A DNA stretch of 61,736 bases. Origin: Chromatiales bacterium. Lineage in GTDB: Bacteria > Pseudomonadota > Gammaproteobacteria > Thiohalomonadales > Thiohalomonadaceae. Location of the stretch: positions 1 through 61,736 of the forward strand of contig JAOUQQ010000004.1 in the NCBI GenBank assembly GCA_029879245.1. Reading direction: 5' to 3'. Below are positions 1 to 8,270 of this stretch, piece after piece; the first letter of the stretch is position 1, and each line of letters opens with the position of its first letter. Position numbers and translations under genes: made by a program. The notes under the pieces are model-generated. The model ran no database searches. It was not told the DNA's origin and was given only the letters and a program-made list of their open reading frames with translations.

Positions 1-423
1 CGATACGGCGAAGACCCTCTCCTTCGCGAGGCGGGCGATACGGGGCGGGGTGCCGTGCAGGCGCTGACAGCGGGTGACATCGAGAAAGGCCTCATCGACG
101 GAGAAGACCTCCATATCGGGGCAGATACTCTCCAGCCCCGCCATGATTGCGGTGGAGACCTCGGCATAGACCTTCGGGCGGGTGGGGCGCTGTATCAGTT
201 GTGGGCAGCGTTCTCGCGCCTCTTTGAGCCGCATCCCGGTGCGGATGCCGTAGGCACGGGCCTCGTAGGAGCTGGTGATGATGGTGGTGCCCTGAATACC
301 GTTGGTGACGGCGACGGGGCGACCGCGCAACTCGGGGAAGTCGCGCTGCTCAATGCTGGCGAAGAAGGCGTTCATATCGACCAGAATGATAGCGCGTGGC
401 CAGTAGAGGGGGCTGTGGGGCAT
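1..423 (-). CDS. dinB: Y-family DNA polymerase (DNA polymerase IV / DinB-like), 5' part only
   Basis: The first 141 codons are present; the gene runs off the left edge. The start is the ATG at 421-423, preceded by AAGGAGAA seven or so bases upstream. The N-terminus has the Y-family palm signature: the metal-binding Asp in ILVDMNAFFASIEQ, followed by the nucleotide-binding region TSSYEARAYGI and the second acidic motif FSVDEAFLDV. These polymerases carry out translesion synthesis on damaged DNA and lack proofreading. With only about a third of the protein visible, DinB cannot be separated with certainty from other Y-family members. The partner gene context is outside the window. The 159 bases to the divergent histidine kinase gene hold no evident terminator. 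Confidence 0.88.
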   Translation of the reverse strand, partial: MPHSPLYWPRAIILVDMNAFFASIEQRDFPELRGRPVAVTNGIQGTTIITSSYEARAYGIRTGMRLKEARERCPQLIQRPTRPKVYAEVSTAIMAGLESICPDMEVFSVDEAFLDVTRCQRLHGTPPRIARLAKERVFAVS

Positions 424-582
424 AGGTTCTCCTTGCGTTCTCCTTATGGTAGAGAACAAACAAAGAACGATCAATCTGTTAATATGCCGGTCCCGACCAC
501 CGATTCTCTTAACCGTTTACCGTTGTAAATTGGCCAAAAGCATCCATTTACATAGCTTGAATACCTGGAAACATTCGCCGTT

Positions 583-3500
583 ATGCCTGATAACCGTCAA
601 ATAACTACTGCGACCGCGACACTGTGGCAGCGTCTCTTACGCTATCCACTGATCCTGGGAGGGGGGTTCAGTACCCTGCTGTTTGTCCTGGTGATCCAGA
701 TCAGTGTGGGTGAGCTCGAGCGCGATTTTACGGTTGCCGCTGAAGGGGCGGCGATAGACTTTCGTGAGCATCTGCACGAAGGGGAGGTGGTGCTGAACGG
801 TATCAATCTCTTCTTTCGTGCATCGCAGCACGTGGATAACGAAGAGTTCACCCTCTTTTTACACGATCAGCTAAATAGCCACACTGAGATCAAGTCGGTG
901 CAGTTTCTTGCCCACGGTGGGGGGGGGCATGGCTATGCCAGGCCGGAATCGCAGTCAGCGATGATGGCCAGTATAGAGATTGACGGGGAGCGCTTTCCGC
1001 TCTACTCCCTCTACCGCATCACACCTTCAGACAACAGTTTCAGTGAGCCGGGCTGGGAGGTGTGGAATGCCCCACGCACTACCGAGGCGTTGCGTGAGAC
1101 GATCATCAGCGGCGAGATCACCCTGGGCGATATGGTGGTACTGGACGAAGGTACCGTCGCCTTTAGTCAGTATAAGGCGGTCTATAGTCGGGAGAGTGAG
1201 AACCAGCTGCTGGGGGTGATTGCGGTACTGTTTCGCCCCGCGGAGATACTGACACATGTGGGTGTCGATTATCGGCTGAACAGTTCACTGCGTGTCGGTG
1301 AGCGTGCCGCGGGTGGGGCCAGTTGTTGCCTGGAGCAGAGCGAGCCGTTGTTGCCTTTGCTCAGTTATGAAGAGGAATTTGAATTTTATGGTGTACCACT
1401 GCGGCTAACCTTTAGTCGGGGTCTCGGCTGGGCAGACATACACATGAAGCTGGCAGTGCTGGCCTTTGTGATAGGGGCGCTGCTGAGTGTGGCGATGCAG
1501 CGTCTGCGTATGGCTAACCTGGAGCGCACGCAATTGCTGATAGAGCGTAATCGCACCATCAAGCGTCAGGTAGACCAGCAGACCAGGGAGTTACGTCAGC
1601 TTAATGCAGAGCTGACGCAACAGAAGGCTGCGCTGGATGAGCACGCCATTGTCAGCATTGCCGACACCTCGGGTAACATCATCTATGTCAACGAAAAGTT
1701 CTGTGAGGCGAGTGGTTACAGTGGTGAAGAGTTGCTGGGGCATAACCACCGTATCGTCAAATCGGATCTGCACCCGGCCACCTTCTACAATGAGATGTGG
1801 GGCACGATCACCCAGGGAAAAATCTGGCATGGCGTCGTCTGTAATCGGCGCAAAGATGGTAAGGCGTATTGGGTCAACTCCACGATAGTCCCTTTCCTTG
1901 ATGAGAAGGGGGTCCCCTATCAGTATGTTTCGATACGCACCGATGTGACCCATATGGTAGAGACGGAGCGCGCACTGCAGCAGAATGAAGAGCGACTGCG
2001 CCGTAGTCAGAACTTTGCCAACATCGGCACCTGGGACTGGAATATCCAGAGCGGTGATCTCTTCTGGTCAGAGCGCATCGCGCCGCTGTTTGGTTATGGG
2101 GTGGGAGAACTGGAGACCACCTATGAGAACTTTATCAATGCCGTACACCCCGAAGATCGTGAGCTGGTGACCTCTGCGGTAGGGGCCTGTGTGGAGTCGG
2201 GGGCGGAGTACAACATTGAGCACCGCGTGGTGTGGCCGGATGGTACCGTGCGCTGGCTCTCAGAGAAGGGCGATGTGGTGCGTGACGCACAGGGCCAGCC
2301 GCTGCACATGCTGGGGGTTGTCACAGATATTCATGAGCGCAAGATGGCGGAGTTACAACTTAACCGTTTCAAGACCACACTGGATGTGACCCAGGATGGC
2401 GTCTTTATGTTCGACCCGCAGACACTGCACTTTTTCTATGTCAATTATGGGGCGACAGAACAGGTGGGCTACAGCAGGGAGGAGCTGATGTGTATGCACC
2501 CTTACGACCTTAAGCCCGATTATAATGAGGAGGCGTTCCGCGCCCTGATCGCACCGTTAATCGAGAGTCGTGGTGGCTCGCTAACCTTTGACACGGAGCA
2601 TCAGCACAGAAACGGTAGCTGTTTTCCTGCGGAGATCTCGCTGCAATATATCGCTCCGGAAAATGAGCCCGCCCGTTTTGTATCGATTGTGCGAAATATC
2701 ACCGAGCGCAAACAGATGCAGCAGAAACTGGTGGAGGCGAAGGAGCAGGCGGAACTGGCCAATAAGGCAAAATCGGAGTTCCTCTCCAGCATGAGCCATG
2801 AGTTGCGCACCCCCCTTAACGCCATCCTCGGTTTTACCCAGCTGCTGAAGGGGGATGAGAATATTACCGATGATCAACAGGAGAGTCTGAACGATATCTC
2901 CACCGCGGGCGGGCACCTGCTGGATCTGATCAATGATGTGCTGGACCTGGCGAAGATCGAGGCGGGCAAGATGGAGCTCTCCATTGACAGCGTGGCGGTG
3001 GCCGATGTGATGGGGGCGGCACAAAAACTGATCGTACCGATGGCGCAGAAGCGGGGTATGAGTCTGCGGTTTGCAGAGAACTGTTTTGCGCAACACTTTA
3101 TCAGGGCGGACTTTACGCGGGTGAAGCAGGTGGTGCTCAACCTGCTCTCCAATGCGGTGAAATACAATCGCGACGAGGGTGTGATTAGCGTGAGCTGTGA
3201 GCAGCAGCCGAGCGGCTATATGCGTATTAGCGTCAGTGATACCGGTCGTGGCATCCCGGAGATCAAGCGTAAGGGGCTGTTTGAGGCCTTCAATCGCCTG
3301 GATGCCGAGGGGAGCAATATTGAGGGCACCGGCATCGGGCTGGTGATCACCCGTCAGCTGGTGGAGCTGATGGGGGGACAGATCGGTGTTGAGAGTGTAG
3401 TCGATGAGGGTTCTACCTTCTGGTTTGAGTTGCCCCGTGGGGTAGAAGGGGCAGTGAGAGAGAGAAGGGCGGAGAAGGAGTCGGTTAGTAATAATGTGAT

Positions 3501-3879
3501 GCTGGGCGCGGGGCGTCGAGTCCTCTACATCGAGGATAACCCGGTCAACCTGAAACTGGTGAGCAAGATGATCGAAAAGCGCACGGCGATCACGCTGTTA
3601 AGCGCGGAGGAGCCGGTGGCTGGACTACAGCTGGCAGCTGAGAATCAACCGGACCTGATCCTGCTCGATATTAATCTGCCGCAGATGAGTGGTTATGAGG
3701 TGTTGCGCCACCTGCGTGAGATGGCGGAGACTAGGGAGATACCGGTGATCGCCCTGAGTGCCAACGCGATGGTTGAGGATCTGCGCCGTGGCGAAGAGGC
3801 CGGCTTTAACGGTTATCTCACCAAGCCGATTAACGTAAAAGAGTTCTTTGCTGTGTTAGAGCACTATCTGGGTGCCTAA
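583..3879 (+). CDS. CHASE-PAS hybrid sensor histidine kinase with C-terminal receiver
   Basis: This 1098-residue membrane sensor has a first membrane segment at about residues 21-41, a periplasmic CHASE-type domain (about 70-250) and a second membrane segment at about 288-305. Three PAS domains follow (about 345-460, 470-590 and 595-710). The dimerisation domain carries the phospho-acceptor His739 in the HELRTP motif. The ATPase domain has the N-box NLLSNAVKY, DTGRGIP and GTGIGLVI. The receiver starts near 981 with Glu984/Asp985 and the phospho-acceptor Asp1029. CHASE domains bind small extracellular ligands; the ligand here is unknown. There is no output domain, so the signal presumably passes to a separate protein through a phosphorelay. 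No cognate regulator lies next to it. Its stop overlaps the stop of the convergent rnd gene (CTAA at 3876-3879). The Shine-Dalgarno sequence is weak. Confidence 0.9.
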   Translation: MPDNRQITTATATLWQRLLRYPLILGGGFSTLLFVLVIQISVGELERDFTVAAEGAAIDFREHLHEGEVVLNGINLFFRASQHVDNEEFTLFLHDQLNSHTEIKSVQFLAHGGGGHGYARPESQSAMMASIEIDGERFPLYSLYRITPSDNSFSEPGWEVWNAPRTTEALRETIISGEITLGDMVVLDEGTVAFSQYKAVYSRESENQLLGVIAVLFRPAEILTHVGVDYRLNSSLRVGERAAGGASCCLEQSEPLLPLLSYEEEFEFYGVPLRLTFSRGLGWADIHMKLAVLAFVIGALLSVAMQRLRMANLERTQLLIERNRTIKRQVDQQTRELRQLNAELTQQKAALDEHAIVSIADTSGNIIYVNEKFCEASGYSGEELLGHNHRIVKSDLHPATFYNEMWGTITQGKIWHGVVCNRRKDGKAYWVNSTIVPFLDEKGVPYQYVSIRTDVTHMVETERALQQNEERLRRSQNFANIGTWDWNIQSGDLFWSERIAPLFGYGVGELETTYENFINAVHPEDRELVTSAVGACVESGAEYNIEHRVVWPDGTVRWLSEKGDVVRDAQGQPLHMLGVVTDIHERKMAELQLNRFKTTLDVTQDGVFMFDPQTLHFFYVNYGATEQVGYSREELMCMHPYDLKPDYNEEAFRALIAPLIESRGGSLTFDTEHQHRNGSCFPAEISLQYIAPENEPARFVSIVRNITERKQMQQKLVEAKEQAELANKAKSEFLSSMSHELRTPLNAILGFTQLLKGDENITDDQQESLNDISTAGGHLLDLINDVLDLAKIEAGKMELSIDSVAVADVMGAAQKLIVPMAQKRGMSLRFAENCFAQHFIRADFTRVKQVVLNLLSNAVKYNRDEGVISVSCEQQPSGYMRISVSDTGRGIPEIKRKGLFEAFNRLDAEGSNIEGTGIGLVITRQLVELMGGQIGVESVVDEGSTFWFELPRGVEGAVRERRAEKESVSNNVMLGAGRRVLYIEDNPVNLKLVSKMIEKRTAITLLSAEEPVAGLQLAAENQPDLILLDINLPQMSGYEVLRHLREMAETREIPVIALSANAMVEDLRRGEEAGFNGYLTKPINVKEFFAVLEHYLGA

Positions 3880-5030
3880 CAGGTTTCAACCTGCAGCCGC
3901 CCATCACGTACCGCAAGGCGTAGACGTCCCTCCAGCAGGGCGAGCAGGCTCTCACCCGCCACCTCGCCGCGCCAGCCGTGTAGCAGCGGCGTGTCGCGCT
4001 CACCCATGATCAGTTTTTCAAGGTCACGCCGCCCGGCAACGGCGGCGGGGCTGATCGCCTGCTCGCGGCAGCGCTCGCGCAGCAGCGCCATCAACACATC
4101 GACCAGGGCATCCTGCTCGGCGGGCAGACGAGGTCCCTGTTTGATGGTGGGCCACTGCGCCTTTGGCATCACTTGCCCGGCGTTGATCGCCTCAAGGATC
4201 GCCTGACCGCTGCGCTTGACCGTCCCCTCCTCCAGGCCACGAATGCGCTGCATCCCACGGCTATCCTTTGGCATGTGGCGGGCGAGGTCGAGCAGCACCT
4301 CATCCTTCAGGATCCAGCGCCGCGGCCGGTCACTCAGCTGCGCCTGCTCTTCACGCCAGGCGGCCACGGTTTGTAATACCGCCAGCTGTACCCCGCGCAG
4401 GCGGTTGGCCCCCTTGAGGCGCTGCCACGCCTCCTCGGGGGGATTGCGGTAACGCTCTGCGCTGGTCATTTCCGCAAAGTCGGCGGCGAGCCACGCCTCG
4501 CGCCCCAGCTCCTGCAGTTTTGTCCGTTGATGGTGGTAGACGTCGCGCAGGTAGCGCACATCGTCGGCGGCGTAGGCGAGCTGGTCGGCATCGAGCGGAC
4601 GCTGACACCAGTCGGCACGGGCGTGGGCCTTGGTGAGCTCCACCCCCAGCACCTCCTTCACCAGATTGCCGTAGCCGATCTGCTCGCCCTGCCCCAGCAG
4701 GGTGGCGGCGATCTGGGTATCGAAGATGGGGCCGGGTACCGTGCCGCGCATATCGAAGAAGATCTCCAGGTCCTGGTGGGCGGCGTGCAGCACCTTGGTG
4801 ATCCCCTCGTCATAGAGCAGATCGAGCAGCGGGCCGAGATCGGGCAGGGCGAGCGGGTCGATGCAGGCGATAACATCAGGGTTGGCCACCTGCAGCAGAC
4901 AGAGGCGGGCGCGGTAGGTCTTCTCGCGCAGAAACTCGGTGTCGAGGGTGAACCAGTCGTGGCGGCGCAGTTGCTCACAGAGCTGTTGCAGCGCCTCGGG
5001 GGTATCGATATAGAGTGCGGTCTCGTTCAT
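3876..5030 (-). CDS. rnd: Ribonuclease D
   Basis: A 3'-5' exoribonuclease that trims the 3' ends of tRNA precursors and other small RNAs in the cytoplasm. The N-terminal DEDD exonuclease domain shows motif I (Asp30 and Glu32 in LDTEFLRE), motif II (AHQDLEIF) and motif III (YAADDVRYLRDVY). One or two HRDC domains follow from about residue 215. I chose the ATG at 5028-5030 because homologues begin a few residues before the first exonuclease strand; a longer reading to 5102 adds 24 residues of non-conserved sequence. The resulting length of 384 residues matches the family (about 375). The gene is convergent with the hybrid kinase gene and the two stop codons overlap. Confidence 0.95.
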   Translation of the reverse strand: MNETALYIDTPEALQQLCEQLRRHDWFTLDTEFLREKTYRARLCLLQVANPDVIACIDPLALPDLGPLLDLLYDEGITKVLHAAHQDLEIFFDMRGTVPGPIFDTQIAATLLGQGEQIGYGNLVKEVLGVELTKAHARADWCQRPLDADQLAYAADDVRYLRDVYHHQRTKLQELGREAWLAADFAEMTSAERYRNPPEEAWQRLKGANRLRGVQLAVLQTVAAWREEQAQLSDRPRRWILKDEVLLDLARHMPKDSRGMQRIRGLEEGTVKRSGQAILEAINAGQVMPKAQWPTIKQGPRLPAEQDALVDVLMALLRERCREQAISPAAVAGRRDLEKLIMGERDTPLLHGWRGEVAGESLLALLEGRLRLAVRDGRLQVETC

Positions 5031-5136
5031 CGTGCCAGTATAACGTTTATGTAATTGGCTGATTGTTGTTTTTGCCGCACAGACGGTATCATGCCGATTC
5101 ATTTTTCAGAGTTATCGTGGAGGCAGGCAGCAGAAG

Positions 5137-5664
5137 ATGGAGACCCTGATTCAGGCATTTTTCCGTATCCTGATGCTGCGCGCCGGGCCACAGACTATTC
5201 CCCCCTCAGCTACGTTGATGTGGCTGATATTACTTCTGCATATTGCGATCGGATTTCTGCTGACCATCTTTACCCATACACTGGGCTATTCGCTCTTCAC
5301 ATCGCTGATCGGTACTCTGGTGATGGTGGCGGTGGTGCATGGGTTATTGTTGCTGCTCAACCGGCGTGAACGTTATCTGCAGACGATTACCGCACTGGCC
5401 GGTTGTGAGGTGATTCTGGGGATAATGTTGTTACCCCTGCCGATTAACGAACTCTACTTTGGTGAGGATGCGGGAACGGAGATACGTTTTCTCATCGCCA
5501 TCACCGGTCTGGTGATCGTGGGCTGGAATGTGGCGCTGGCGGCGCACATCTTTCGTCACGCCCTCTCAACCTCGATGGGGTGGGGGTTACTCTGCAGCAT
5601 CGGCTACTTTGCCATTAGCATCACCGTGGGTGACATAATGAGTGGGATGGGGACACCTCAATGA
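5137..5664 (+). CDS. Small inner-membrane protein, unknown function
   Basis: A 175-residue hydrophobic protein with about four predicted membrane helices (roughly residues 28-50, 53-75, 85-105 and 120-165 as two segments). I do not recognise a named family with confidence. It shows no catalytic motif. Its stop overlaps the start of mpl (ATGA at 5661-5664), so it is probably translationally coupled to that cell-wall recycling gene. The role is unknown. Confidence 0.75.
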   Translation: METLIQAFFRILMLRAGPQTIPPSATLMWLILLLHIAIGFLLTIFTHTLGYSLFTSLIGTLVMVAVVHGLLLLLNRRERYLQTITALAGCEVILGIMLLPLPINELYFGEDAGTEIRFLIAITGLVIVGWNVALAAHIFRHALSTSMGWGLLCSIGYFAISITVGDIMSGMGTPQ

Positions 5665-6998
5665 AGATTCATATTCTCGGCATCTGCGGCACCTTTATGG
5701 GGGGTATGGCGCTGCTGGCCCGCGCCCAGGGCCATCAGGTGAGCGGTCAGGATGCCGGTGTCTACCCGCCGATGAGCACCCAGCTCGCCGAGCAGGGGAT
5801 CGCCCTGCACGAGGGGTATGAGCCGACGGCGATCCCTGATGATGTCGATATGGTGGTGATCGGTAACGCCCTCTCTCGCGGTAACCCGGCGGTGGAGTAT
5901 GTGCTCAACCGGGGGCTCCCCTACACCTCGGGGGCACAGTGGCTGAGTGATAATTTTTTGCAGGGAAAATGGGTGCTGGCGGTGGCCGGTACCCACGGCA
6001 AGACCACCACCGCCTCGATGCTCGCCTGGATCCTGGAGTATGCGGGGATGAGGCCCGGCTTTCTCATCGGCGGCATCCCGCACAACTTCGGCCTCTCGGC
6101 CCGTGCCGGTGAGACGCCGTTTTTCGTGGTCGAGGCGGACGAGTACGACACCGCCTTTTTCGACAAGCGCTCCAAGTTTGTCCACTACCGTCCGCGCACG
6201 TTAATCCTCAACAACCTGGAGTTCGACCACGCCGATATCTTCGATGACCTGGCCGCGATCCAGCGACAGTTTCACCATCTGGTACGCACCGTACCGGGAG
6301 AGGGATTGATCCTTTCGCCCGCAGATGACGCGAATCTCGATGCGGTACTGGAGAAGGGGTGCTGGACGCCGCTGGAAGCGTTTGGCGGTAAGGGCGGCTG
6401 GTCGGCCCGAAACGGTAGTGTAGATGGTAGCCGCTTTGAGGTCTGGTTCGGTGATGAGAAACAGGGCGTGGTTGAATGGCCGCTGCTCGGTGAGCACAAC
6501 GTGAATAATGCCCTGGCCGCCATCGGCGCGGCGCGTCACAGCGGGGTACCGGCGGTGCAGGCGTGTGCCGCGCTGTGTGAATTCCAGAATGTGAAGCGGC
6601 GCATGGAACTACGCGGTGAGGTAAACGGCATTCGTGTCTACGACGACTTCGCCCACCACCCCACCGCCATTACTACGACCCTGGCCGGGCTGCGTAACAA
6701 GGTGGGCAGTGAGCGTATCATCGCCATCCTTGAGCCGCGTTCCAACACCATGCGGATGGGGGTGCATAAAGAGACCTTACTGCCTTCGCTCAAGGGGGCT
6801 GACAAGACCTTTATCTACACCCCGCCCGATCTCGGCTGGCGGCTCCCTGACGACAGCCCCTGTTCGGTTACTGCCTGTGATGATTTTGATACGTTATTAG
6901 CTTCTGTAATTACTGAGGCGAAGCCGGGCGATCATTTATTGGTGATGAGCAATGGCGGCTTTAACGGCATCCACCTAAAGTTGCTGGAGAGGTTGTAG
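5661..6998 (+). CDS. mpl: UDP-N-acetylmuramate:L-alanyl-gamma-D-glutamyl-meso-diaminopimelate ligase
   Basis: Mpl reattaches the tripeptide released during peptidoglycan turnover to UDP-MurNAc, feeding it back into cell-wall synthesis in the cytoplasm. The 445-residue protein has the Mur-ligase layout: an N-terminal Rossmann region with the GICGTFMGGMA loop, the ATP-binding P-loop AGTHGKTTTASM at about residue 111, the metal/substrate motif EADEYDTAFFDKR, and the C-terminal domain with DDFAHHPTAI. The EADEYDTAFFDKRSKF signature separates Mpl from MurC. A strong intrinsic terminator follows at 7032-7052. It is coupled to the upstream membrane-protein gene by a 4-base overlap. Confidence 0.95.
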   Translation: MKIHILGICGTFMGGMALLARAQGHQVSGQDAGVYPPMSTQLAEQGIALHEGYEPTAIPDDVDMVVIGNALSRGNPAVEYVLNRGLPYTSGAQWLSDNFLQGKWVLAVAGTHGKTTTASMLAWILEYAGMRPGFLIGGIPHNFGLSARAGETPFFVVEADEYDTAFFDKRSKFVHYRPRTLILNNLEFDHADIFDDLAAIQRQFHHLVRTVPGEGLILSPADDANLDAVLEKGCWTPLEAFGGKGGWSARNGSVDGSRFEVWFGDEKQGVVEWPLLGEHNVNNALAAIGAARHSGVPAVQACAALCEFQNVKRRMELRGEVNGIRVYDDFAHHPTAITTTLAGLRNKVGSERIIAILEPRSNTMRMGVHKETLLPSLKGADKTFIYTPPDLGWRLPDDSPCSVTACDDFDTLLASVITEAKPGDHLLVMSNGGFNGIHLKLLERL

Positions 6999-7031
6999 CA
7001 AGCTACTTAAAGAGACCTCGTAAAAAGGAAA

Positions 7032-7052
7032 CCCCGCGCTGCGGGGTTTTTT
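7032..7052 (+). terminator. Intrinsic terminator after mpl
   Basis: A perfect 6-bp GC stem (CCCCGC / GCGGGG) with a 3-base loop is followed by six T. It lies 33 bases after the mpl stop and also separates mpl from the convergent ccsB gene. On the minus strand the stem is followed by a less regular T-rich stretch, so it may act in both directions. Confidence 0.85.
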
Positions 7053-7069
7053 GTCTGGAATGAATCGCG

Positions 7070-8236
7070 CTACAGTGTGCCGTAGGAGTGCAGTCCGGAG
7101 AGGAACATATTTACCCCGAGGAAGGCGAAGAGGGTGACGAAGAGGCCGACGATGGCCCACCAGGCGAGCGGTACGCCGCGCCACCCTTTGGTCAGGCGCA
7201 GGTGGAGCCAGGCGGCGTAGTTGAGCCAGACGATGAGTGCCCAGGTCTCCTTCGGGTCCCAGCTCCAGTAACCGCCCCACGCCTCGGCGGCCCACATCGC
7301 CCCCAGCACCGTGGCGACGGTGAAGAAGGCGAAGCCGAGGGCGATCGCCTTGTACATAATGTCGTCGAGGATCTCCAGACTGGGTAGACGGCGTGCCAGC
7401 AGCCCCCCGGGCTTTCGATCAATTAACAGATAGGCAACCCCCAGCATCGCCGCCAGCGCAAACGCCCCATAACCGACAAAGTTGGCAGGCACATGGATCT
7501 TCATCCAGTAGCTCTGCAGTGCCGGGACTAACGGCTGGATGTGGTGCGCCTCGCGATCGAAGGTGTACCAGAGGATGAAGGCGACGGCGGCACTGATCAC
7601 GGTCAGCACAAAGGCGCCCATGGCACGATTGTTATAGCGTCGCTCGTAGGTGAGGTAGAGCAGGGCGGTCATTACTGCAAACAGGACAAAGACCTCATAG
7701 AGATTGCTCACCGGGATATGGCCGATGTCGGCCCCCATCAGATAGGACTCGCGCCAGCGCACCATCAGCCCTACCGAGCCCATCACCGTGGCCGACCAGG
7801 TCATGGCGCTACCGACGCGGCCGCTAAAGGAAGAGCCGGAGAGGATCTCAAAGATGTAGGCAAAGGTGGCCATCACATAGAGGGCGCTCATCCACATAAT
7901 CGCCGACTGGCTGGAGATGAGGAACTTGAGGAAGAAATTGCTATTGCCGTTTGTCAGCTCGCTACCGTAGAGGGCGATGGCGGCGAGGCTGAGCAGGGCG
8001 ACGGCGAGGCTGAAGCCGCGCATCGGCTTCCAGCCCCAGCCGAGCCAGATAAGACCGGCAGCGGTGCCGTAGAGGATCCCCACCTCATAGCCATCCATGA
8101 AGTCGCTGTAGAGGCGATGCGCCGCGACCGCGCCGATGAGTACCAGTGCGGCCCACACCCAGTCGAAGGCCCCCAGCCGCTTGAGGAAGGGGGTGGTGTC
8201 GAGCCCACGGTGCATAATTTCAGGGTTGGCGGACAT
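7070..8236 (-). CDS. ccsB: System II cytochrome c maturation protein, WWD type (CcsB/CcsA/ResC)
   Basis: A polytopic inner-membrane protein of 388 residues that, with ResB, carries heme to the periplasmic side and helps ligate it to apocytochrome c. The C-terminal third holds the tryptophan-rich WWD heme-handling motif (WGGYWSWDPKETW) flanked by hydrophobic helices. Conserved His residues are seen in LHSYG near the C-terminus and in the DREAHHIQP loop. Naming differs between systems: this protein is ResC in Bacillus and CcsA in plastids. It sits 34 bases downstream of the resB gene on the same strand, and both lie next to cytochromes c4 and c5. I take this as the general maturation pair of the organism. 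Confidence 0.93.
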   Translation of the reverse strand: MSANPEIMHRGLDTTPFLKRLGAFDWVWAALVLIGAVAAHRLYSDFMDGYEVGILYGTAAGLIWLGWGWKPMRGFSLAVALLSLAAIALYGSELTNGNSNFFLKFLISSQSAIMWMSALYVMATFAYIFEILSGSSFSGRVGSAMTWSATVMGSVGLMVRWRESYLMGADIGHIPVSNLYEVFVLFAVMTALLYLTYERRYNNRAMGAFVLTVISAAVAFILWYTFDREAHHIQPLVPALQSYWMKIHVPANFVGYGAFALAAMLGVAYLLIDRKPGGLLARRLPSLEILDDIMYKAIALGFAFFTVATVLGAMWAAEAWGGYWSWDPKETWALIVWLNYAAWLHLRLTKGWRGVPLAWWAIVGLFVTLFAFLGVNMFLSGLHSYGTL

Positions 8237-8270
8237 GGAAACCTCGCTTCTATCCGGTATCTATCGGGTG